DNA from: Candidatus Nanopelagicales bacterium
Lineage (GTDB): Bacteria > Actinomycetota > Actinomycetes > S36-B12
Assembly: GCA_938091275.1 (NCBI GenBank)
Contig: CALKMY010000117.1
Coordinates: 1 to 8,306, forward strand
Reading direction: 5' to 3'
DNA length: 8,306 bases
A program made the position numbers and the translations under genes. The notes under the pieces were generated by a model that had not been told where the DNA came from, searched no databases, and saw nothing but the letters and a program-made list of their open reading frames with translations. Shown piece after piece: positions 1 through 5,415 of this stretch (position 1 is its first letter; each line of letters starts with the position of its first letter).

Positions 1-174
1 GGTATCGGTGCGTTGCTGGAACTGCCGCCGGAGCAGTGGGCGTGCCTTGGGGTATTGAGCAATTGCGCCTGGTCAATTCTGAGCGAGAACAGCACCGGAT
101 TCGGTCCGGCCTGGCGTCTGCAGGAGTACAACGCGGGCTCGCTACCAACGCCCGCACTCGCCGACGATCGCTAG
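1..174 (+). CDS. Histidine phosphatase family protein (GpgP-like), C-terminal 57 residues
   Basis: Only the last 57 codons are in the window; the frame is open from base 1 and stops at TAG 172-174. The peptide contains LGVLSNCAWSILSE followed by WRLQEYNAG. This matches the end of actinobacterial histidine phosphatases (phosphoglycerate-mutase-like fold), where a last strand leads into a Trp-Arg-Leu and Tyr-Asn tail. The catalytic RHG motif lies upstream of the window and cannot be checked. The context is informative: octT lies further right, and in mycobacteria the gene beside octT is gpgP, glucosyl-3-phosphoglycerate phosphatase. That enzyme removes the phosphate from glucosyl-3-phosphoglycerate to give glucosylglycerate. 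The family call is fairly secure. The specific GpgP assignment is inference from context, so no symbol is given. Confidence 0.72.
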   Translation, partial: GIGALLELPPEQWACLGVLSNCAWSILSENSTGFGPAWRLQEYNAGSLPTPALADDR

Positions 175-185
175 CGGCCCCCGGG

Positions 186-191
186 TATGCT
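186..191 (+). promoter_or_regulatory. Possible -10 element (TATGCT) of the tRNA-Ala gene
   Basis: TATGCT fits the actinobacterial TANNNT -10 pattern. It ends 13 bases before the first base of the mature tRNA, which suits a short 5' leader removed by RNase P. No good -35 box is visible 16-18 bases upstream, which is common for actinobacterial promoters. The site lies just after the phosphatase stop codon, so the tRNA could be transcribed on its own. Confidence 0.4.
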
Positions 192-204
192 GAGCGCTCC
201 CTAC

Positions 205-277
205 GGGGCTGTGGCGCAGCTGGTAGCGCACCTCCATGGCATGGAGGGGGTCAGGGGTTCGAGTCCCCTCAGCTCCA
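205..277 (+). tRNA. tRNA-Ala (anticodon GGC)
   Basis: A complete 73-nt cloverleaf can be folded by eye. The acceptor arm is 205-211 with 270-276, the D arm 214-217 with 226-229, the anticodon arm 231-235 with 243-247, and the T arm 253-257 with 265-269 around the loop TTCGAGT. The seven-base anticodon loop 236-242 puts GGC at 238-240, which reads GCC alanine codons. The third acceptor pair is G207:U274, the G3:U70 wobble that is the main identity element for alanyl-tRNA synthetase. The discriminator base is A277 and is followed by CCG, so the terminal CCA is not fully encoded and must be added after transcription. The gene sits at the boundary between the conserved left edge and the accessory block. 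Confidence 0.97.
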
Positions 278-470
278 CCGTGAGCCGTTAACTGCCGGCG
301 TTCGGGGGTTCGAACAATCGGCGAGTTGGGTCAGAGGTCGTTGCTCTCGGTGGCTGGATCCCTCGTGGAATAGTAAGTATTGGCACCTCACGCGTCGAAC
401 GTAAGGGGCTGCTCAGCCGGGACCGTCGTTGAGCAAGAACATCCGAATTAGATTTTCGATAGGAGTAGAG

Positions 471-1079
471 GTGAAGGTTCGTACACACGGCAAAGCAATC
501 GCTTTCGTGGGCCTCGCGTGTGGTGTGGTGCTTTCCTTCGGTGCGTGCTCGAGCGATCAGGATGGCGCGAGCCAAACTTCCACAGGAAGCGACCTTGTTG
601 ACGTATCGGAGGGAGCTAATCCCGACGACATCATGTTCGCTCAGATGATGATTCCGCACCATGAACAAGCCGTGGTCATGGCTGACCTAGCCGTCGACGG
701 GGCTGAGGATCTCGAAATGCTCGCGTTAGCTGCAGAGATCAAGGCGGCTCAGGACCCGGAAATCCAACTGATGGCCTCGTGGTTGGACCAATGGGGCGTG
801 CCTCGCCTGTCGGGTTCGGAAGCGACTCAGTCGCATGGCTCACATGGGATGCAAGGAATGCTCTCAGACGCGCAATTGGAGGCCCTTGCCTCAGCGCAGG
901 GTCTGACGTTCGACGCGATGTTCGCGCAATACATGATCGAGCACCATGAGGGCGCGATCTCCATGGCACAAGACGTCCTCGAGAACGGAGCACACCCGAA
1001 CGTGGCTGCGTTGGCGAGGGAGATCATCGTCACCCAGGAGGAAGAGATCGTGCAGCTTCAGGCCTTCTTGGCAGGCTAG
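471..1079 (+). CDS. DUF305 family lipoprotein, probable copper-binding
   Basis: This 202-residue exported protein has two DUF305 motifs in a ferritin-like helical fold. The first is FAQMMIPHHEQAVVMADL (about residues 56-73) and the second is FAQYMIEHHEGAISMAQ (about 151-167). Paired His-His-Glu with downstream Met are the expected metal ligands; family members such as cyanobacterial CopM bind copper outside the cytoplasm. A His/Met-rich linker (SHGSHGMQGM, 121-130) separates the repeats. The N-terminus is a lipoprotein signal with Cys26 as the likely lipidated residue, although the lipobox (SFGAC) is relaxed because Phe is at -3. I chose GTG 471 because AGGAG lies at 461-465. An in-frame TTG at 429 would add 14 residues before the signal peptide. 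The next gene resembles the BNR-repeat partner often found beside DUF305, but it is broken. Confidence 0.9.
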   Translation: MKVRTHGKAIAFVGLACGVVLSFGACSSDQDGASQTSTGSDLVDVSEGANPDDIMFAQMMIPHHEQAVVMADLAVDGAEDLEMLALAAEIKAAQDPEIQLMASWLDQWGVPRLSGSEATQSHGSHGMQGMLSDAQLEALASAQGLTFDAMFAQYMIEHHEGAISMAQDVLENGAHPNVAALAREIIVTQEEEIVQLQAFLAG

Positions 1080-1091
1080 ACCACGGGAGCG

Positions 1092-1778
1092 ATGGTCGAG
1101 ATTTCTCCGGCGACGGGTCACGTTCATGGCGCGGTCCGTGCCGGTGGCCACATGCTGGTCGGCACGCGTGACGGCGTGAACCGCGTTGACCCCGCTACCT
1201 GCCGATTGGAGCGCGTGGGGGAGTCTCGAGATGACCTCATGGCATTCATGGGTGACCCGTCGTCGTTGCTCCTGGCCAGTGATCACCCCGGTCCTGGGTC
1301 GGACATGGTCAACCCGCTCGGACTGATGACCAGCACCGATGGAGGTGATTCGTGGCGGGCCGTCAGTCTGGGCGGACCAGTCGACTTCCACGCCATGGCC
1401 GAAAACGGAGATCAAGTGATCGGGTGGATCACCCGAGGCCCCCCTCCAATCCAATGGCCCGGACCCCCGATACCGGACCCCCATCCGAACGAATATCGGG
1501 CAGCCAGGGTGAGAAGGATCGGGAATTCGGGAATTCGGGAAAGACAAGTTGTTCTCGGCGTCTGGATCTGTCAGGGACGAGTAAGCGGTAGCACCGACCA
1601 ATCGTTGGCCGGCCCTATCTCGGTGAACGGATCATTGGTTGCTACGGATCCCACGCGCCGCGCAAATTTCATCGCGGGCACATGTCTGCGTAACGTCAAC
1701 GTCATCAATCGCGTGAGACAATTACTACGTCGGGCGACCCCCGGCGCACAACACAACAAGGGCCCCACAAGGGCGTGA
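1092..1778 (+). pseudogene. Truncated F510_1955-like BNR/Asp-box repeat protein (5' part), with unrelated 3' extension
   Basis: Residues 1 to about 113 look like the beginning of the beta-propeller proteins named F510_1955 family glycosylhydrolase. They contain HVHGAVRAGGHMLVGTRDG, then an Asp-box STDGGDSW at about 80-87, then DFHAMAENGD. Full members are several hundred residues long with repeated Asp boxes. Here similarity stops near base 1435. The rest of the frame, to TGA 1776-1778, is Pro/Arg-rich, has no Asp box and covers short direct repeats, so it looks like fused non-coding DNA. The exported N-terminus expected for the family is also missing. The frame is the same as that of the DUF305 gene, whose stop lies 12 bases before this ATG, and GGGAG at 1085-1089 is very close to the start. 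A decayed partner of the DUF305 gene is the best reading; a short expressed protein cannot be excluded. Confidence 0.6.
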
Positions 1779-1792
1779 AAGGTAAGGCCAGC
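1441..1792. other. Probable deletion or insertion scar with short direct repeats; no recognised gene
   Basis: This stretch follows the point where the BNR-protein homology ends and precedes the next small gene. It contains CCAAT CCAAT at 1446-1455, two copies of CCGGACCCCC at 1459-1468 and 1473-1482, and GGGAATTC twice in tandem at 1521-1536. The GGGAATTC copies contain EcoRI-type palindromes. I see no convincing coding pattern on either strand, no inverted repeats defining an insertion sequence, and no clear promoter. The long frames that cross it have no family resemblance. Confidence 0.45.
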
Positions 1793-1942
1793 ATGTTCAA
1801 GCGCATTCGCGCGTATTACTCGCAGGAAGCCACCAGCCGACGTGCCGTCGAGCGAGAGTGGCGCAAGCAACGGGAATTGGCAGGGCCCTATGGCTCCAGC
1901 CACGTCGAGGAGATCGACGCGATTTTCTCCCGTCACCTGTAA
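1793..1942 (+). CDS. Small basic protein of 49 residues, function unknown
   Basis: The ORF starts at ATG 1793 and stops at TAA 1940-1942. The start is supported by TAAGG at 1783-1787, five bases upstream. An in-frame GTG at 1775 would add six residues but has poorer spacing. The product begins MFKRIRAYYSQEATSRRAVE and continues with a charged, probably helical middle (EREWRKQREL) and an acidic stretch (HVEEIDAIF). It has no signal peptide or membrane segment, so it is likely cytoplasmic. I do not recognise the family. Reality is supported by the ribosome-binding site and by a strong intrinsic terminator starting 12 bases after the stop codon, which closes this transcription unit. Confidence 0.6.
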   Translation: MFKRIRAYYSQEATSRRAVEREWRKQRELAGPYGSSHVEEIDAIFSRHL

Positions 1943-1954
1943 CCCCTGGTAACG

Positions 1955-2000
1955 AAAGCGCCCCCCGACGGGAAATCTCGCCGGGGGGCGCTTTTCTTTT
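1955..2000 (+). terminator. Strong intrinsic terminator after the 49-residue ORF
   Basis: A perfect 13-bp stem pairs 1955-1967 (AAAGCGCCCCCCG) with 1982-1994, around a 14-base loop that can itself pair partly. The 3' side runs straight into CTTTTCTTTT (1991-2000), a T tract for the plus direction. The reverse direction has only a short T run, so it acts mainly on plus-strand transcription. Confidence 0.93.
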
Positions 2001-2111
2001 CACGGGGTTGTAGCACCCCACTTCTTACCGATGCCCCCTGCGAGGCTTGCCCCGGGGCTCGGCGGCCGGTCAGACTCGCCCGTAGACATCGAGGACAGGA
2101 GTGAATGCGCC

Positions 2112-2237
2112 ATGATTCGTAAAGCCATAGCAACGGCGTGTTGCATCGGGATGGCCGCAACAGGCGTGGTGGCTAGCTCGACTGCCGCCACCGCGGCGGT
2201 GACGGATCGGGTGAAGGTGCGCAAGCGCAAGCGTTGA
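2112..2237 (+). CDS. Small exported cationic peptide precursor, 41 residues, function unknown
   Basis: ATG 2112 is preceded by AGGAG at 2097-2101, with ten-base spacing. The product looks like a Sec signal peptide: basic N-region MIRK, hydrophobic/Ala-rich core to about residue 23, then Ala26-Thr27-Ala28 as a likely cleavage motif. Cleavage there leaves a mature peptide of only about 13 residues, AVTDRVKVRKRKR, with seven Lys/Arg and one Asp. An alternative in-frame ATG at 2031 would add a Pro/Arg-rich leader that spoils the signal peptide and has no good ribosome-binding site. The gene stands alone between two hairpins, one at 1955-2000 and one at 2247-2284. Possible roles for such a tail include binding anionic envelope polymers or antimicrobial action, but nothing in the sequence proves either. 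I do not recognise a family. Confidence 0.6.
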   Translation: MIRKAIATACCIGMAATGVVASSTAATAAVTDRVKVRKRKR

Positions 2238-2246
2238 CCGAGCGTG

Positions 2247-2284
2247 CACGGCCCCGACCATTTCCCTGGTGGGCGGGGGCCGTG
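2247..2284 (+). terminator. GC-rich hairpin after the small peptide gene, probable terminator without T tract
   Basis: A perfect 9-bp stem pairs CACGGCCCC (2247-2255) with GGGGCCGTG (2276-2284). Inside it, ACCA (2257-2260) can pair with TGGT (2267-2270). It begins ten bases after the TGA of the peptide gene. No T run follows, a form common for actinobacterial terminators. Confidence 0.65.
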
Positions 2285-2291
2285 TCGCCTC

Positions 2292-2308
2292 TGGTGACGA
2301 GATCACCA
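2292..2308. promoter_or_regulatory. Short palindrome upstream of the SDR gene, possible operator
   Basis: TGGTGA (2292-2297) and TCACCA (2303-2308) form perfect 6-bp arms around CGAGA. The site lies between the preceding hairpin and the SDR start codon, 25 bases before GTG 2334. It could be a repressor site or a hairpin at the 5' end of the SDR message. The arms are short, so a chance match is possible. Confidence 0.25.
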
Positions 2309-2333
2309 AGAATGTGGGCGATTGGGAGGACCT

Positions 2334-3023
2334 GTGACGACGAATAGCGAGATGCCCTCGGGCCACTCGGCCGGGCGTGTCCTCATCGTGGGGGCGGGAC
2401 CTGGACTTGGGATGGCCTTCGCTCGCCGCGCCCTCGCGGGTGGATCGGACGTCACGTTGGCCGCTCGTTCAGCGGACGCTCTCGACGAGATGGTGACCCT
2501 CCTCGGCTCCGATGGTGGGCAGGTGGCGACGCTGGTTGTCGACGCGTCGCAACCGATGGCGCTGCGCGACACGGTCGCCTCCTACGCCGACGCGTGTGAC
2601 CCTGCAATCAACTGCGCGTTGTTCAACGTGTCCGCCTGGGTACCGGGAGGCCTGAACAGTGATCTGGATGCCGTGAGCTCTGGGCTCGATGCCGGAGTCG
2701 TCGCGGCTCTGGCGATGACCCAGGCGGTGGTTCCGCGCATGCTCACCCAGTCGTCCCCGCGCATCCTGTTCACCGGAGGTGGAACGGCGGACTCCCCGAT
2801 GGTGGCAAGCATCGGGCTCGGGCTGCAAAAGGCGGCGCTTCGCAATCTCGCCATCGCGCTCGACCAAGACCTGCGCGAGACGACGATTGCGGTGCGGACC
2901 CTGACCATCCGCGGAAGCATCGCTCCGGGATCAGCGTTCGATCCGGATCGAATCGCGCGCGCGTTATGGGAAATCGCCGGCAGCGACCAGGTTGCTCACG
3001 AGTTCACCGGTGCCGACCACTAG
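2334..3023 (+). CDS. SDR-fold (short-chain dehydrogenase/reductase-like) protein lacking the catalytic Ser/Tyr
   Basis: This 229-residue cytoplasmic protein has a Rossmann fold. The dinucleotide-binding motif GAGPGLG is at about residues 20-26 after the first strand, and VTLAARS follows the second strand; its Arg is typical of NADP(H)-preferring members. The usual NNAG region reads FNVSAW. The active-site helix reads IGLGLQKAALRNLAIAL, so the Lys of YxxxK is kept (about 166) but the Tyr position is Leu (about 162). The usual Ser position falls in TGGGT. Length fits classical SDRs, but ordinary dehydrogenase chemistry is doubtful; a divergent reductase or a cofactor-sensing protein is possible. 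GTG 2334 was chosen because GGGAGG lies at 2324-2329; the upstream TTG 2322 overlaps that site. The gene converges with the I42 inhibitor gene, with 33 bases between stop codons. Confidence 0.85.
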   Translation: MTTNSEMPSGHSAGRVLIVGAGPGLGMAFARRALAGGSDVTLAARSADALDEMVTLLGSDGGQVATLVVDASQPMALRDTVASYADACDPAINCALFNVSAWVPGGLNSDLDAVSSGLDAGVVAALAMTQAVVPRMLTQSSPRILFTGGGTADSPMVASIGLGLQKAALRNLAIALDQDLRETTIAVRTLTIRGSIAPGSAFDPDRIARALWEIAGSDQVAHEFTGADH

Positions 3024-3056
3024 CGGCCCGCACCCAGAACACGTGCGAGCGACGCT

Positions 3057-3482
3057 CTAGTCCTCGCAGGACTCCTTCATCACGATCACCGTCAGTGTCG
3101 AGATGTCCGGATCCCCGCCCCCCGGCGGTGTGGCGGAGATCTTCACCGTGGCCTTGCCTGGCTTGCGAGCGGTGATCATCCAGGTGGTGGTGCCGGGTGC
3201 ACCGGCGAGGACTGAGGCCGAGGGGGTGTACTCGCCCTTGCTCACCTTGATGGCCTTCTTCTTCCCCGTCGTCGACGCCGACCATTGGTAACCCGTGGTG
3301 CGGTTCGTCTGGAGCGTCAACTCGATCTTCTCTCCGGGCATCAATCGGACCTGACCGGGTAGTTCGGTTACCGTCAGGGTGACGTGATCGTCCGCGTGCG
3401 CTGGTGCGGCGGCGGCGAGAGCGCCTATGGCAAGCCCGACGGCTGCGAGGAGTGCAGTGAAGGTGCGCAGAAGAAACGTCAT
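3057..3482 (-). CDS. Exported chagasin-like (inhibitor I42 family) cysteine peptidase inhibitor
   Basis: The product has 141 residues. Residues 1-30 are a Sec signal peptide ending APAHA before Asp31. The mature part is an all-beta domain of about 110 residues, the usual size for chagasin. The main inhibitory loop is NRTTGYQW at 60-67, matching the family's NPTTGY/F-x-W motif with Pro replaced by Arg. GAPGTTTW (94-101) corresponds to the glycine-rich second loop. RKPG (106-109) sits where chagasins have the RPW loop, so that Trp is absent. Family members block papain-type cysteine peptidases by inserting three loops into the active-site cleft. A weak ribosome-binding site (AAGGG) lies two to three bases before ATG. 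The gene follows the large exported protein on the same strand after 42 bases, so the two may be co-transcribed and work outside the cell. The target peptidase is not in this window. Confidence 0.85.
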   Translation of the reverse strand: MTFLLRTFTALLAAVGLAIGALAAAAPAHADDHVTLTVTELPGQVRLMPGEKIELTLQTNRTTGYQWSASTTGKKKAIKVSKGEYTPSASVLAGAPGTTTWMITARKPGKATVKISATPPGGGDPDISTLTVIVMKESCED

Positions 3483-3493
3483 AGCCCTTAGTG

Positions 3494-3509
3494 AATCACA
3501 CGGGTGATT
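3494..3509 (-). other. Perfect 6-bp hairpin between the surface protein and I42 genes
   Basis: AATCAC (3494-3499) pairs with GTGATT (3504-3509) around a 4-base loop, in the 42-base gap between the two minus-strand genes. No T tract follows on the minus strand. It may be an attenuating hairpin, an mRNA processing site, or chance. Confidence 0.3.
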
Positions 3510-3524
3510 ACCGCAGGTGGAGCG

Positions 3525-5309
3525 TTACCGGAGCGTGGTGAAGGTGACGGACACGGTTGTCAGCGGCTTTCCGCGCTTGTTGCGAAGCAGAATCGCGTCC
3601 GTGGAAACGTCGCCCCCGCGTTTGCGGGCCCCAACGGCGGTGCTCTCGAAGGTCACGGTGCGCTCGGGGAGGGCCTCGCGCATGAATTCCTCGATTTGCT
3701 CGCAGCGCTTCTTCGCCAATGACGTGTTGGCTTTTTTCCCTTTGAGGGAAACCGAGACACCGGTCACCGCGACGGTCACGTCTGCCTTCTCGGGGACGGA
3801 GTTGGCGAGGCGTGTCAACTTGCGGGGGGAATTCGAATGGAAGGCGTCAGAGCGTCCTTCGAAGAAGTAGGAACCCTTCGCGTCCAACGTCTCGGTGACC
3901 AACTGTCTGGCCGCGAGTGCAATGGGTGTCGTGAACTCGAATGCCGTTGAGGAGCTGGTTTGGCCCTCGAGTGTCATCGTCCAGTCGCCAAGGCATTGAT
4001 CGGCCGGATCGAAGGAGATGGAGGACTCGGTGAGGGTTGTTCCTGACCCAATCTCGATTTCTCGGGATTTGATAGCGCACTCGGGGCGATCGGGGTCCGC
4101 AAACGTGAAGGACACGGTCAACGTGCTGTCGTCGGCGATGCCCTTGATGTCCAGCTCGATGTTGTCTCCATCGACCAGGGCGAACGCGTCGCCATCATCA
4201 ACTGCTCGCTTTCCGCCGGTGGGAGCGAGCGCCTCTGCGGAGATTTCCACTCCCGAGCCACTGGACACGTACTTGTCCCGATCGGTATCAGGAGTCCACG
4301 TGAGGACTGCCGTGGTGGTGGTACCGGTGGCGACAGGCGCTGGCGCTGCTGGTGCCGGCGCTGGTACACCGCCACCACCGCTGGATGCGGTGACGGAGAA
4401 AGAACGCTCCACGTTCGTGGCGGCGTCGTAGTTGGAGTTACCGGCTTGGCTGGCGGTGAGCGTGCAGGTTCCGGTTGCCAGGAGGCTCACGGTGAAGCCC
4501 GTTACCGAGCACACCGAGCCGGTGCTGGACGCCAGGGAGACGGTCAGGCCGGAATCCGAGGAACTCGACGCGGTGAAACTCCCCACACTGAGCGCTTTCG
4601 ATCCCGGATTAGCGAACGTGATCGTCTGGGATGCCTTGCTGACTGTGAACGACCGAGCGACGTCATCGGCGGCGAGGTAGTCACCAGAACCTGACTGGCT
4701 CGCGGTGATCGTGCAGGTTCCTTCAGCTACCAACGTGAGCGTTGTTCCGGACACCGTGCACACCGACGTCGTCGAGGATGCCAGCGACACTGTCAGGCCC
4801 GAGTCAGAGCTAGCCACAAGGTTCACAGTCCCCGTGGGAAGATCCTGATCGCCAGGGTTCGCGAACGTGATCGTTTGCGCGGTCCCGCATTCGAAAACCA
4901 TGTCGACGTTACCGTTGTCAATCGCGAATTTCACGTAGGTGTAGTCCTGGTCGAGCGTGTAGGTCAGTGTCGCTGGAAAAGTAGTCGTGGATACCTTCGA
5001 TGTGAAGGAGGCAGGAACGCCGGAGGCGGCGGACGTACCCGCCATGATGTGAGCGGTCGTGGGTGTACTTGTTGGGCTACTGAAGGTGATCTTCAGCGTT
5101 TCTCCCGTCGAAAACGTGAACCCCCCGCTCACCTGCTGCCAGTAAATGTCGGACCCGGTGTACGCGCCGTCGGCATCAACGGCCTGGCATCCGCTGCTCA
5201 GTACCGCGGAGGCTGCCGGAGCGACGGCGACGAGCCCGCTTCCCGCAAGCAGCAGGGCCGTGATGGCCGATCCCCAGCGTGTGAGAGCTCGTCGCGTGCG
5301 ACGGTCGAT
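3525..5309 (-). CDS. Large exported surface protein: two Ig-like repeats and a degenerate OmpA-like C-terminus; non-canonical start
   Basis: The frame encodes about 594 residues if started at ATC 5309. In order it has: a signal peptide (basic RRTRRALTRW, hydrophobic ITALLLAGSGLVAVA, cleavage near ASA); an N-terminal beta region ending in FEC; two Ig-like repeats; the linker GGGGVPAPAPAAPAP; an unassigned beta-rich region; and a last stretch of about 120 residues resembling OmpA (SYFFEG...LTRLANSVP, then N-T-S-LAKKR-CEQIEEFM, then VTFESTAVG). No LPXTG motif or C-terminal membrane anchor is present. OmpA-like domains often bind peptidoglycan, so wall attachment is plausible. The first standard in-frame start codon is GTG 5132, which would delete the whole signal peptide. 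Upstream, in-frame ATC 5309 follows GGGGGGA by four bases and is my best guess. A sequencing error or a rare start is possible. The gene heads a likely unit with the I42 inhibitor. Confidence 0.78.
   Translation of the reverse strand: MDRRTRRALTRWGSAITALLLAGSGLVAVAPAASAVLSSGCQAVDADGAYTGSDIYWQQVSGGFTFSTGETLKITFSSPTSTPTTAHIMAGTSAASGVPASFTSKVSTTTFPATLTYTLDQDYTYVKFAIDNGNVDMVFECGTAQTITFANPGDQDLPTGTVNLVASSDSGLTVSLASSTTSVCTVSGTTLTLVAEGTCTITASQSGSGDYLAADDVARSFTVSKASQTITFANPGSKALSVGSFTASSSSDSGLTVSLASSTGSVCSVTGFTVSLLATGTCTLTASQAGNSNYDAATNVERSFSVTASSGGGGVPAPAPAAPAPVATGTTTTAVLTWTPDTDRDKYVSSGSGVEISAEALAPTGGKRAVDDGDAFALVDGDNIELDIKGIADDSTLTVSFTFADPDRPECAIKSREIEIGSGTTLTESSISFDPADQCLGDWTMTLEGQTSSSTAFEFTTPIALAARQLVTETLDAKGSYFFEGRSDAFHSNSPRKLTRLANSVPEKADVTVAVTGVSVSLKGKKANTSLAKKRCEQIEEFMREALPERTVTFESTAVGARKRGGDVSTDAILLRNKRGKPLTTVSVTFTTLR
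4389..4874 (-). repeat. Two tandem Ig-like protein repeats, period 83 residues
   Basis: Repeat 1 is about 4641-4874 and repeat 2 about 4389-4625 on the minus strand. Each begins QTITFANPG, includes SSDSGLTVSLASST and SVC, then GTCT(I/L)TASQ, and ends RSF(T/S)V. Two Cys about 15-17 residues apart occur in each copy and could form a disulphide. The pattern is the actinobacterial extracellular Ig-like (MBG-type) repeat. Similarity persists at the DNA level: GCGAACGTGATCGT occurs at the start of both units, which indicates a fairly recent duplication or ongoing recombination. Confidence 0.85.
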
Positions 5310-5344
5310 GATGTCCCCCCGAGAGCAGATGTGATGTCGAAGGA

Positions 5345-5363
5345 AAATAACCCGAAAGTCGGG
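5345..5363 (-). other. Leader hairpin with T-rich tail upstream of the surface protein gene
   Basis: On the minus strand CCCGA pairs with TCGGG around CTT (5351-5363), followed by TTATTTT. The 5-bp stem is short, but the T-rich tail makes it terminator-like. It lies between the proposed promoter and the start codon of the surface protein gene, so it could attenuate that transcript or stop read-through from the transporter gene. Confidence 0.35.
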
Positions 5364-5386
5364 AATTTCACCTACATCCGTGCCGA

Positions 5387-5415
5387 ATGAAACAAATTGG
5401 CCTGTTTTGTTTCAA
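5387..5415 (-). promoter_or_regulatory. Promoter with overlapping perfect inverted repeat (operator candidate) for the surface protein gene
   Basis: TGAAACAAA (5388-5396) and TTTGTTTCA (5406-5414) are perfect 9-bp inverted arms with a 9-base spacer, AT-rich in an otherwise GC-rich region. On the minus strand the same bases give TTGAAA as a -35 box (5415-5410), 17 bases, and TTTCAT as a weaker -10 box (5392-5387). That predicts transcription from about 5380, leaving a leader of about 70 bases before the surface protein. The arms cover both promoter boxes, which is the layout of a dimeric repressor site. The repressor is not in the window. The hairpin reading (terminator of the transporter) is less likely because no T tract follows. 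Confidence 0.5.

Noticed and set aside
253..279. tRNA 3' end as an attachment site of an integrated element
   Set aside because: No second copy of the T arm/acceptor 3' end and no integrase gene were found in the window.
304..320. GGGGGTTCGAAC-like segment resembling a tRNA T arm just after tRNA-Ala
   Set aside because: The expected pairing on the 3' side is absent and no acceptor or anticodon arm can be built around it.
449..454. TAGATT as a -10 box for the DUF305 gene
   Set aside because: Transcription would begin on top of the ribosome-binding site at 461-465, and no -35 box lies at proper spacing.
891..1601. 236-residue minus-strand frame opposite the DUF305 and BNR genes
   Set aside because: Its product has no recognisable domain and it mirrors clear coding sequence on the plus strand.
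1571..1936. 121-residue minus-strand frame across the scar region
   Set aside because: No family resemblance, no convincing ribosome-binding site, and it overlaps the better supported 49-residue ORF.
4389..4874. Regular repeats as a possible CRISPR array
   Set aside because: The repeats are about 250-base coding units that keep the reading frame of an Ig-like protein.
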